Below, one piece after another: positions 29,320-36,474 of a stretch of DNA of 39,282 nucleotides (its first letter is position 1; every line of letters begins with the position of its first letter). A program made the translations under genes and the position numbers. The notes beneath the pieces are model-generated. The model was not told the origin of the DNA. It saw only the letters and a list, made by a program, of their open reading frames with translations, and ran no database searches. The stretch spans positions 1-39,282 of the forward strand of contig SHBL01000004.1 in NCBI GenBank assembly GCA_004321845.1. The letters are read 5' to 3'. The DNA comes from SAR86 cluster bacterium. Its GTDB lineage: Bacteria > Pseudomonadota > Gammaproteobacteria > Magnimaribacterales > TMED112.

Positions 29320-29756
29320 GCCCTTTCTTGATCTCTTTCGATGTCAGCAATTTTTTTAGTTTGCTTCTTATCAATATTCTTCTTGCCTTTTGCTAATGCT
29401 ATCTCTAATTTTGCGAGGTGTCCTTTCCAAAAAAGTTTAACTGGCACGCAAGTTTGACCTTTAGCAGAAATTGCAAAAAGAATTTTCTCTACTTCTCTCT
29501 TGTTCAATAATAGCTTTCTAAAACGACCAGGCTCTATTAGTTCTTTTTGGTTAATATAGTGAGCTGGATCTATTCTTGCGCCAACTAAGAAGAGCTCGCC
29601 TTTTATATCTTTTATGTAGGCTTCCTTGATATTAAGCTTGCCTTCTCTAAGAGACTTTACTTCCCAACCCTCAAGCAATAAACCAGCCACAAAGGTTTCT
29701 TCTAGAAAAAAATCAAATCTGGCTTTCTTATTAGAGGCTACAGTTTTACTATTCAT
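29301..29756 (-). CDS. smpB: SsrA-binding protein SmpB
   Basis: tmRNA-binding protein for trans-translation, 151 residues. The OB-fold core contains NKKARFDFFLEETFVAGLLL, EGWEVKSLREGKLNIKEAYI, LVGARIDPAHY and the conserved end of the fold. The basic C-terminal tail KGKKNIDKKQTKKIADIERD becomes helical in the mRNA channel in studied SmpBs. It lies 19 bases upstream of ssrA on the same strand. Its ATG is separated from a divergent gene by only 4 bases, so each promoter must lie inside the other's coding sequence. Confidence 0.98.
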   Translation of the reverse strand: MNSKTVASNKKARFDFFLEETFVAGLLLEGWEVKSLREGKLNIKEAYIKDIKGELFLVGARIDPAHYINQKELIEPGRFRKLLLNKREVEKILFAISAKGQTCVPVKLFWKGHLAKLEIALAKGKKNIDKKQTKKIADIERDQERALKNYK

Positions 29757-29760
29757 ATAT

Positions 29761-30201
29761 ATGATTCTACAAGATAAGGTGAAAACATTTTGTTATTTAG
29801 GCCTCATGCCATTTATTTTTGTTCCCATCATATCTTGGGTTTCTCCAAAAATAGCTTTCGATTATCAGCTTATATTTTTATTTTTTTCTTGGTCATTAAT
29901 GATGGGTGTATTCATGGCTGGGACACTATGGAGCATGTCTCTCGAACAAAAAAAATCAATTATTCCCTCGGTGGCAATCTTTTCTTTATTGCTTATGACA
30001 TTAACTTTGAATACGTATGGGGAAAGTAAACTTTCTATTTTCATTATTTTTCTTCTTCTTTTTGCGTATGAGGCAATCCATAGACTAGAAAAGAAGTTGG
30101 TCTTAGATCTCAAATGGTACGTAGAATTAAGATTCCACCTTACTTTCTCTATTAGGATTTGCCATTTGTTAATGATTGCGTTTATATTTACATACCAATA
30201 A
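29761..30201 (+). CDS. Five-helix membrane protein, DUF3429-like
   Basis: A 146-residue inner-membrane protein of unknown function. I count five hydrophobic segments: about residues 11-30 (YLGLMPFIFVPIISWV), 38-62 (LIFLFFSWSLMMGVFMAGT), 70-87, 92-112 and 128-145. The LGL(M/I)PF start, the G-x-x-x-AGTLW-like second segment and the basic RFHLTFSIR before the last helix resemble DUF3429 proteins. That match is from memory of the family pattern, so confidence is moderate. The ATG at 29761 is preferred over longer in-frame starts because those run antisense through smpB. A downstream gene begins 7 bases after the stop, suggesting an operon. Confidence 0.6.
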   Translation: MILQDKVKTFCYLGLMPFIFVPIISWVSPKIAFDYQLIFLFFSWSLMMGVFMAGTLWSMSLEQKKSIIPSVAIFSLLLMTLTLNTYGESKLSIFIIFLLLFAYEAIHRLEKKLVLDLKWYVELRFHLTFSIRICHLLMIAFIFTYQ

Positions 30202-30208
30202 AAAAAAT

Positions 30209-31573
30209 ATGGCATCACAATCAAGTCAATGGAATAACAATACAGCCTTTTTGCTTGCAGCTACAGGATCAGCTGTTGGTCTAGGTAATATTTGGGGCTT
30301 TCCGTATAAAGCAGGTGAAAATGGTGGAGGATTATTTGTTCTTCTCTATATTTTCTTTGTAATTACATTAGGTTTGCCTGTTTTTATGGCTGAAGTGTTT
30401 ATAGGAAAGAAAGGAAAAAGCAATCCAGTATCATCAATAGAAACATTAGCTAAAAGTTCAAATTCCTCCTCAAAATGGAGCATTGTGGGTTATGGCGGGA
30501 TACTTGCAAGTTTAATTATTGCAGGTTACTACGCAGTAATAGCAGGTTTTGTAATTAATTATGGGTTTATCTCAGCCTCAGGCGTAGAAGCAGGAGCTGC
30601 TGCAGCCGTTTACGAAGCAGAAAAGGCTAATTTTTGGGAAATGACCTTCTGGTTTTCTCTATTTTTGTTCTCATCAGGTTTTGTAGTAGCAAATGGTATT
30701 GATAAAGGTATTGATAAGGCAATGCGGTTCTTATTGCCAATGTTATTTGTATTAGTAATAGCTATGGTTGGGTATGGAGCAGTAGCAGGTGATTTTGTAA
30801 AGGGTCTAGATTATTTGTTCTCTTGGAAAGCTGACGATTTTTCAGCAGGAACAATACAAGCAGCAATAGGACAAGCCTTCTTCTCCATGAGTATTGGTAT
30901 GGGAACCTTAATGGCATTTGGGTCGTATATGCCTTCTAACCAGAAAGTTTCTAAAGCTTCTGCAGTTGTTGTTACAGCTGATACAGGTGTGGCACTACTT
31001 GCAGGACTTGCAATATTCCCACTTGCACTAGGTTTAGGTTTTTCACCAAATGCTGGAGATACTTTGGTATTTGTGACTATGACAGAAGTATTTGCTCAAT
31101 TGGGAGCAATAGGCCAATTCATTGGACCATTATTTTTCTTCTTGCTAGCAGTTGCAGCTTTTAGCTCTATGATTTCTATACTTGAGCCAAGTGTTGCTTT
31201 TTTATCTCAAAAACATTCAATGACCAGAATGAAGGCAACTTCTTATGTTGTTGCATTTTGCTTCTTATTATCTCTTGTTAGTGTTGCTGGTCATAATGTT
31301 TGGAATACATTATCTGTTGGAGCTCTAGACAATCCTTTTGAAGCTATGAAGTATTTTGCCGACGACTTCTTATTACTACTAGTTGGTACAGGAATGTCAA
31401 TCTTTGTTGGATGGAGATTAGAAAAAGTTATTGATGCAGATATTATGGGTATTCAAAATAAATTTTTTATGAACTTATGGGTCTTCATTCTTAAATGGGT
31501 CAGTCCTATTTTTCTAATGGTTATATGGACTCTAGGTAACTTACAGATTCTATTTGGTATCAGATTTTTCTAA
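30209..31573 (+). CDS. SNF/NSS-family sodium-dependent transporter
   Basis: Neurotransmitter:sodium symporter family, 454 residues, about 11 membrane segments with a LeuT fold. TM1 carries the family motif GSAVGLGNIWGFPYKAGENG, with the unwound GLGN that binds substrate and sodium. TM6-7 has GQAFFSMSIGMGTLMAFGSY. TM8 FFFLLAVAAFSSMISILEPS aligns with the Na2 site (Ser-Ser where LeuT has Thr-Ser). The position of the extracellular-gate Arg of LeuT (Arg30) is Gly here. Substrate, likely an amino acid or related compound, cannot be deduced. The ATG at 30209 puts SSQWNNNTAFLLAATG at the usual N-terminus; an ATG at 30176 would overlap the upstream gene. Confidence 0.9.
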   Translation: MASQSSQWNNNTAFLLAATGSAVGLGNIWGFPYKAGENGGGLFVLLYIFFVITLGLPVFMAEVFIGKKGKSNPVSSIETLAKSSNSSSKWSIVGYGGILASLIIAGYYAVIAGFVINYGFISASGVEAGAAAAVYEAEKANFWEMTFWFSLFLFSSGFVVANGIDKGIDKAMRFLLPMLFVLVIAMVGYGAVAGDFVKGLDYLFSWKADDFSAGTIQAAIGQAFFSMSIGMGTLMAFGSYMPSNQKVSKASAVVVTADTGVALLAGLAIFPLALGLGFSPNAGDTLVFVTMTEVFAQLGAIGQFIGPLFFFLLAVAAFSSMISILEPSVAFLSQKHSMTRMKATSYVVAFCFLLSLVSVAGHNVWNTLSVGALDNPFEAMKYFADDFLLLLVGTGMSIFVGWRLEKVIDADIMGIQNKFFMNLWVFILKWVSPIFLMVIWTLGNLQILFGIRFF

Positions 31574-31574
31574 A

Positions 31575-31886
31575 CTAAATTTTTATAATAACTACTTCGC
31601 TAAGTAAATTTTGATTATCAAAAATTAGCTTTACTTTCTTTTCAATATCCACTTCATTGCCTGTAGTGATTTTGTAAATATAATTCCAAACATTTTTTTC
31701 AAAATAATTTTCAAAGGATGGTTGGCCCATCACAAAATTTACTTGGTCCTTACTCATGCCTATTTCAAGCTTATCCAGATCTTCTTGGTTAAAAACTGTG
31801 CCTTGTGTAATTGTTACTTTATATAGACCTGTATTCGAGCAAGAAAATATTAATAGAGATATAATAATGATCAGTAATTTTTTCAT
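31575..31886 (-). CDS. bamE: Outer-membrane assembly lipoprotein BamE
   Basis: Small lipoprotein of the BAM complex, 103 residues. A signal peptide MKKLLIIIISLLIFSCS ends in a lipobox-like LIFS-C with Cys15 as the lipidated residue. The SmpA/OmlA domain follows: ITQGTVFNQEDLDKLEIGMS, KDQVNFVMGQPS and the NVWNYIYKI strand, matching the GM-x-x-x-QV-x-x-x-(M/L)G-x-P signature. A longer in-frame start at 32036 runs antisense into fur and lacks a signal peptide, so it is rejected. The divergent position next to fur is typical of gammaproteobacteria. The 3' end is one base from the convergent transporter. Confidence 0.92.
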   Translation of the reverse strand: MKKLLIIIISLLIFSCSNTGLYKVTITQGTVFNQEDLDKLEIGMSKDQVNFVMGQPSFENYFEKNVWNYIYKITTGNEVDIEKKVKLIFDNQNLLSEVVIIKI

Positions 31887-31905
31887 TTGAGATAGAATAA
31901 ATGTT

Positions 31906-32325
31906 ATGAGTGATAAAACCAACACAAATTTAAAAGAAGCAGGCCTTAAAGCAACATTGCCTAGAATTAAAATTCTTGAGATTTTGCAAAGAACCTCTGG
32001 CACAGAGGACCATTTTACAGCAGAAGAAATATACAAAGAATTAGTTTTAAATAATTATGATGTTGGTTTAGCAACAGTTTATAGGGTGCTTACTCAGTTT
32101 GAAAATGCACGAATTGTGGTCAAACATCAATTTGAATCAAATAAATCAGTTTATGAATTAAATGATCCCTTAAACCATGATCATATGGTATGTGTAGATA
32201 CTGGTGAAACAACAGAGTTTTATGATGAAGAGATTAAGAACAAACAAAGAGAAATAGCGTCTAAACATGGTTATGAGCTATTAGATCAAAGTATAGTACT
32301 GTACGTGAAAAAAATAAAAAAATAA
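31906..32325 (+). CDS. fur: Ferric uptake regulator Fur
   Basis: Iron-responsive repressor, 139 residues. The winged helix has LKEAGLKATLPRIKILEILQ and GLATVYRVLTQFENA (recognition helix). The metal-binding/dimer domain has DHFTAEEIY, NHDHMVCVDTG and KQREIASKHGYELL. Only one Cys remains at the zinc-site CxxC (C-V-D-T), and the C-terminal CxxxxC of E. coli is absent; the protein ends LDQSIVLYVKKIKK, as in Pseudomonas-type Fur. The start is 20 bases from the divergent bamE start; TAGAAT at 31893-31898 could be a -10. grpE starts two bases after the stop. Confidence 0.95.
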   Translation: MSDKTNTNLKEAGLKATLPRIKILEILQRTSGTEDHFTAEEIYKELVLNNYDVGLATVYRVLTQFENARIVVKHQFESNKSVYELNDPLNHDHMVCVDTGETTEFYDEEIKNKQREIASKHGYELLDQSIVLYVKKIKK

Positions 32326-32327
32326 AA

Positions 32328-32870
32328 ATGTCAGAGAAAGAGATTAAAAAAGAAGAAAAAGAGTTAGAAGAAAACAGTACTCAAGATGAAGCTCAAGATC
32401 CTGAAAGTAAAGATGACTTAAATAGTTTGACCTATGAAGAACTTCTTGAACAAGTAGATAAGCAAAAAGAGGAGACTCTTAGGGCTGTAGCAGAGTTAGA
32501 AAATTATCGAAAAAGATCTTCTAATGAGATCACTAATGCTCTTAAATATGCAAATTCAGAATTATTGTTATCTATCATTCCTTTAGTAACGTCATTAGAA
32601 AAATCTGTAGAAGGTTCAGAAGACGCTGAAAAAATTGACAAAGAGGGCATTTTGTTAATTTTAAATTCTTTTGAAAAAACTCTTGAGAATTTTAATATTG
32701 TTCCCATTAATCCTTCAGGGCAAGAGTTTGACCCAGAGAAACATGAAGCTGTTTCAACGGTCAATAACCCAGGGGAGAAAGACAATTTTGTCACAAATAC
32801 TCTTGAGAGAGGGTGGACGCTCAATGAAAGAGTCGTCAAACCTGCTCTTGTCGTGGTGAATAAAAAGTAA
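32328..32870 (+). CDS. grpE: Nucleotide exchange factor GrpE
   Basis: DnaK nucleotide-exchange factor, 180 residues. A charged, Glu/Lys-rich N-terminus (~1-35) leads into the long coiled coil (YEELLEQVDKQKEETLRAVA; ELENYRKRSSNEITNALKYA). The beta domain follows (GQEFDPEKHEAVSTV; NTLERGWTLNERVVKPALVVV). It begins two bases after fur with no visible ribosome binding site or heat-shock promoter, which suggests co-transcription with fur. dnaK follows after 42 bases. A sigma-32-like element lies inside its 3' third (32682-32709). Confidence 0.97.
   Translation: MSEKEIKKEEKELEENSTQDEAQDPESKDDLNSLTYEELLEQVDKQKEETLRAVAELENYRKRSSNEITNALKYANSELLLSIIPLVTSLEKSVEGSEDAEKIDKEGILLILNSFEKTLENFNIVPINPSGQEFDPEKHEAVSTVNNPGEKDNFVTNTLERGWTLNERVVKPALVVVNKK
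32682..32709 (+). promoter_or_regulatory. Sigma-32-like element inside grpE (candidate dnaK heat-shock promoter)
   Basis: CTTGAGA (32682-32688), 14 bases, then CCCATTA (32703-32709) resemble the heat-shock consensus CTTGAAA-N13/14-CCCCAT. A start near 32716 would give dnaK a leader of roughly 200 bases. The bases also encode LENFNIVPINP of GrpE, so coincidence cannot be excluded. Confidence 0.3.
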
Positions 32871-32912
32871 ATTACTTTTAATTCACATATTTAAAACAAT
32901 AAAGGAAAAAAA

Positions 32913-34826
32913 ATGGGAAAAGTTATAGGTATAGATCTAGGAACAACAAATTCATGTGTCTCTGTAATGGAGGGCTCAGAACCAGTTGTTATATCAAATG
33001 CTGAGGGGAGTAGAACTACTCCTTCTGTTGTAGCATATTCATCAGATAAACAAGTACTAGTTGGTCAAGCAGCAAAACGTCAAGCTGTCACAAATCCAGA
33101 AAAAACATTATTTGCTGTTAAAAGACTTATAGGAAGAAAGTTTGATGACGAATACATACAAGAAGATATGAAATCAGCTCCTTATGGAATAGTTAAAGCT
33201 GAAAATGGAGATGCATGGGTCGAAGTAGATGGAAATAAAATGGCTCCTCCACAAATATCAGCAGAAATTCTTAAGAAAATGAAGAAAACTGCTGAAGACT
33301 ATCTTGGAACAAAAGTGGATGGTGCTGTTGTTACAGTGCCAGCATATTTTAACGACTCACAAAGACAGGCTACAAAAGCTGCTGGAAAAATAGCTGGCTT
33401 AGAAGTAAAAAGAATTATCAATGAACCTACAGCTGCAGCATTAGCCTTTGGTTTAGATAAGTTAAAGAAAGATGGTGTTATAGCTGTTTACGATCTTGGT
33501 GGAGGAACTTTTGATATCTCTATAATTGAAATGACTAATGTAGATGGCGAATACCAGTTTGAAGTTCTTTCAACCTCTGGTGATACCCATCTTGGTGGTG
33601 AAGATTTCGATTCAATACTTATGAACCACTTTATTGGTGAATTCAAAAATGAATCAGGTTTCGACTTAAATACAGATCCAATGGCATTGCAAAGACTAAA
33701 AGAAGCAGCAGAAAAAGCAAAAATAGAATTATCTACAACAGAACAAACAGAAGTAAATCTTCCGTATATCACTGCTGATGCAAGTGGACCAAAGCATTTT
33801 GTTCACAAGATAACTAGAGCAAAATTAGAGTCGCTTGTAGGGGATTTAGTAAAAAGGAGTCTAGAACCATTAAAAACAGCCTTAAAAGATGCCAAATTCT
33901 CACCAAAAGATATAGATGAAGTAATTCTTGTAGGAGGACAAACAAGAATGCCTATGGTTCAAAAAGCTGTTACAGAATTCTTTGGAAAAGAAGCAAGAAA
34001 AGATATTAATCCAGATGAAGCTGTAGCTTTAGGAGCAGCAACTCAAGGCGCAGTACTAAGCGGAGATAGATCAGATGTTTTATTACTTGATGTTACCCCA
34101 CTTACACTTGGTATCGAGACTCTTGGCGGTGTTCTAACACCAATGATAGAAAAAAATACAACTATCCCAACGAATAAGTCTCAAGTCTATTCAACAGCAG
34201 AAGATAATCAGACAGCAGTTACTGTCCATGTGCTACAAGGAGAGAGAAAAAAAGCCTCTGATAATAAATCTTTAGGTCAATTCAATCTTACTGATATACC
34301 AGCAGCACCTAGAGGTACACCTCAGATTGAAGTTACATTTGATATTGATGCAAATGGCATAATTAATGTTTCTGCCAAAGATAAATCAACAAATGTAGAA
34401 CAGTCTATTACTATCCAGGGTGGAAGTGGTTTATCAGATGAGGAAATCGAAAAAATGGTCAAAGATGCTGAATTAAATGCAGAGGAAGATAAAAAATTCG
34501 AAGAATTGATTGCCTCAAGAAATATGGCTGATGGTCTAGCAAGCTCAACTAAGAAAGCTATGGAAGAGAACAAAGATGAGTTAACTGAAGATGAATCAAA
34601 ATCATTAGGTGAAGCTATTTCAAATGTAGAAGAAGCATGTAAATCAGAAAGTAAGGAAGACATCGATAAAGCGGTTGAAGAGTTATCAAAAATTGCCCAA
34701 CCTTTATCAGATAAGCTTTTTAAAAAGGAAGCTCCTGAACAAACAACAGAAGAAAGTTCAGATAATAAGCCTGAAGATGCTGTTGATGCAGAGTTCAAAG
34801 AAGTTGATGACGAAAAAGATAAGTAA
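32913..34826 (+). CDS. dnaK: Chaperone DnaK (Hsp70)
   Basis: Full-length Hsp70, 637 residues (E. coli 638). ATPase domain motifs: [16 protein letters not shown] at the N-terminus, [46 protein letters not shown] and [13 protein letters not shown]. The interdomain linker [19 protein letters not shown] leads into the substrate-binding domain, then the helical lid and the C-terminal signature [13 protein letters not shown]. Preceded by a Shine-Dalgarno-like AAAGGA a few bases before the ATG in the 42-base grpE-dnaK gap. dnaJ starts two bases after the stop. Confidence 0.98.
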   Translation: MGKVIGIDLGTTNSCVSVMEGSEPVVISNAEGSRTTPSVVAYSSDKQVLVGQAAKRQAVTNPEKTLFAVKRLIGRKFDDEYIQEDMKSAPYGIVKAENGDAWVEVDGNKMAPPQISAEILKKMKKTAEDYLGTKVDGAVVTVPAYFNDSQRQATKAAGKIAGLEVKRIINEPTAAALAFGLDKLKKDGVIAVYDLGGGTFDISIIEMTNVDGEYQFEVLSTSGDTHLGGEDFDSILMNHFIGEFKNESGFDLNTDPMALQRLKEAAEKAKIELSTTEQTEVNLPYITADASGPKHFVHKITRAKLESLVGDLVKRSLEPLKTALKDAKFSPKDIDEVILVGGQTRMPMVQKAVTEFFGKEARKDINPDEAVALGAATQGAVLSGDRSDVLLLDVTPLTLGIETLGGVLTPMIEKNTTIPTNKSQVYSTAEDNQTAVTVHVLQGERKKASDNKSLGQFNLTDIPAAPRGTPQIEVTFDIDANGIINVSAKDKSTNVEQSITIQGGSGLSDEEIEKMVKDAELNAEEDKKFEELIASRNMADGLASSTKKAMEENKDELTEDESKSLGEAISNVEEACKSESKEDIDKAVEELSKIAQPLSDKLFKKEAPEQTTEESSDNKPEDAVDAEFKEVDDEKDK

Positions 34827-34828
34827 TT

Positions 34829-35749
34829 GTGAAAAGAGACTACTATGAGATTCTTGGAGTTGACAGAAATGTCTCAGCTCCAGATCTTAAGAAAGCCTTT
34901 AAGAGATTAGCAATAAAATATCATCCTGATAAAAATCCTGGAAATTCTGAAGCTGAAAATAAATTTAAAGAAGCTGCTGAAGCTTATGAAGTACTGAGTG
35001 ACCAAGCTAAAAGACAAACCTATGATCAATTTGGTCATCAAGGAGTTAATAGTAATTTTGGTCAATCAGGATTTCAAAATGTAGATATAAATGACATTTT
35101 TAGCAATATTTTTGGCGGAGATGAAATTTTTGGAGATATTTTTGGTGATATCTTTGGTAGGGCTGGAAGCAGAAGACCACCACGAGGAAGAAATATTCAG
35201 ATGGCATTTGAAATGTCATTAGAGGAAGCTGTTTATGGAAAAGATGTTGAAATCAGACTTCCAAATTCAAATAAGAAAGTTTCTGTAAATATCCCAGCAG
35301 GCGTTGATACCGGTAATAAAATTAGGCTATCAGGTGAAGGAGAAGCAAGCCAGTATGGTGGAGAGCACGGTGATTTATTCATTGTTGTCCAAGTTCAAAA
35401 GCATGATTTTCTTGAACGAGAAGGTAATCATTTGTATTGTGAGGTGCCCATCAGAGTTGACCAAGCAATTCTTGGAGCAGAGATAGAAATACCTACTTTA
35501 TCTAAGAAAGTATTGCTTAAGATTCCATCTGAGACACAAACTGGCAAAATATTTAAATTGCGTGATTTAGGTGCAGGCTCTTTGCGTGGTAAAACAACTG
35601 GCGATCTGTTTGTAAGGGTCGTTGTAGAAACCCCCTCAAAACTTTCCTCTAAACAAAAAACTGCAATTGAATCCGCTTTTTCAGGCATTAAAAAAAATTT
35701 CTACGAAGCTGATAGCTTCACATCAAAAATAAATAAAAAATTTAAATGA
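34829..35749 (+). CDS. dnaJ: DnaJ co-chaperone lacking the zinc-finger domain (GTG start)
   Basis: Hsp40 partner of DnaK, 306 residues versus about 376 in E. coli. Order: J domain 1-~68 with HPD at 32-34; Gly/Phe region ~69-120 ([19 protein letters not shown]); CTD1 from ~121 ([19 protein letters not shown]), running directly into [20 protein letters not shown] (151-170); CTD2 with [14 protein letters not shown] and [17 protein letters not shown]. The four CxxCxGxG repeats that normally sit between IRLP and the V-x-IPAGVDTG strand are absent; the only Cys is Cys204. The flanks match DnaJ, not CbpA, and the site next to dnaK is that of the main DnaJ. GTG start; it overlaps dapB by 4 bases. Confidence 0.95.
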   Translation: MKRDYYEILGVDRNVSAPDLKKAFKRLAIKYHPDKNPGNSEAENKFKEAAEAYEVLSDQAKRQTYDQFGHQGVNSNFGQSGFQNVDINDIFSNIFGGDEIFGDIFGDIFGRAGSRRPPRGRNIQMAFEMSLEEAVYGKDVEIRLPNSNKKVSVNIPAGVDTGNKIRLSGEGEASQYGGEHGDLFIVVQVQKHDFLEREGNHLYCEVPIRVDQAILGAEIEIPTLSKKVLLKIPSETQTGKIFKLRDLGAGSLRGKTTGDLFVRVVVETPSKLSSKQKTAIESAFSGIKKNFYEADSFTSKINKKFK

Positions 35750-36474
35750 TTAATATAGCTTTAGTAGGCGCATCAGGAAAAATGGGCCAAGCTGTTATTA
35801 GAGAATCCTTAAATGATGAAACAGTTCAGGTAACAAATTATTTAGTTAGCGATGAATCAAAATTTTTAGGTACTGATGTTGGAGAGCATCATTTTTCTCA
35901 ACCATCTGGTAAATATTTTAGTAAAACTATTGGTGAACCTTTCGATTGCATTATAGATTTTGCTACTCGGGAAAATCTTGATGCCAGACTATGCTATTAC
36001 GAAGAACTAGGCAAACCATTACTATTTTGCACAACAGGTTTAAGTCAAAAGCAAAAGGAAAAGTTAAAAGCTCTTTCGAATGAATTTCCTATTTTCATCG
36101 CTCCTAATACATCTGTTTTAGCTGCTTTAATGGTGAATTTTCTAGCTAATATTAAAAAAATTGAAGGTAGCTATGAAATTAGAATTTCAGAAAAACATCA
36201 CAAATCTAAAATAGATAGCCCTTCGGCAACAGCAATTTCTTTAGCAAATGCTGCAAATATTGATGAAAAAAAGATAGAAAGTTTAAGAGAAGGTGATCAT
36301 GGTAACTGGCATAAAGCCAAGATTTATAGTGAATTTGAAGAATTGCAGATCGAACATTCGACTACAAACAGAAGTATTTATGCACAAGGTGCACTAAATA
36401 TTGTTAAATGGTTTTACCAGAAGCCTAAAAACCTTTATCATATGCAGACCTTAATCGAAGACTTATATGAGTAA
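35746..36474 (+). CDS. dapB: 4-hydroxy-tetrahydrodipicolinate reductase (short form)
   Basis: DapB reduces the dihydrodipicolinate intermediate in lysine/diaminopimelate synthesis; 242 residues against about 270 usually. NAD(P)-binding loop VGASGKMG (7-14); FATREN-type segment [38 protein letters not shown]. The catalytic region is [17 protein letters not shown] with His151, His152 and Lys155; the usual PSGTA is PSATA. The stretch between the catalytic loop and the C-terminus is shortened. The start overlaps dnaJ by 4 bases (ATGA). carA, which follows dapB in many gammaproteobacteria, is absent; rpsB overlaps the 3' end by 8 bases. Confidence 0.93.
   Translation: MINIALVGASGKMGQAVIRESLNDETVQVTNYLVSDESKFLGTDVGEHHFSQPSGKYFSKTIGEPFDCIIDFATRENLDARLCYYEELGKPLLFCTTGLSQKQKEKLKALSNEFPIFIAPNTSVLAALMVNFLANIKKIEGSYEIRISEKHHKSKIDSPSATAISLANAANIDEKKIESLREGDHGNWHKAKIYSEFEELQIEHSTTNRSIYAQGALNIVKWFYQKPKNLYHMQTLIEDLYE
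36413..36441 (+). promoter_or_regulatory. Weak candidate promoter for rpsB-tsf-pyrH-frr inside dapB
   Basis: TTTACC (36413-36418), 17 bases, TATCAT (36436-36441) would start transcription near 36448, about 19 bases before the rpsB ATG. Match to consensus is 4/6 and 5/6. The A/T-rich background makes chance matches common. Confidence 0.3.

Noticed and set aside
29865-30224. Antisense frame of 119 codons opposite the five-helix membrane protein
   Set aside because: The plus-strand frame has membrane segments and operon spacing; the minus frame has no recognisable features and an implausible start.
31860-31905. Possible Fur box between bamE and fur
   Set aside because: The A/T-rich stretch has only scattered agreement with the GATAAT-based consensus, no better than background.
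31886-32036. N-terminal extension of bamE to 32036
   Set aside because: It would run antisense through fur and bury the signal peptide and lipobox; the start at 31886 gives a proper lipoprotein.
31906-32325. Fur lacks the second cysteine of CxxC and the C-terminal cysteines
   Set aside because: The same pattern, with a protein ending in a VLYV-K-K tail, is known for Pseudomonas-type Fur, so it is a recognised variant and not a defect.
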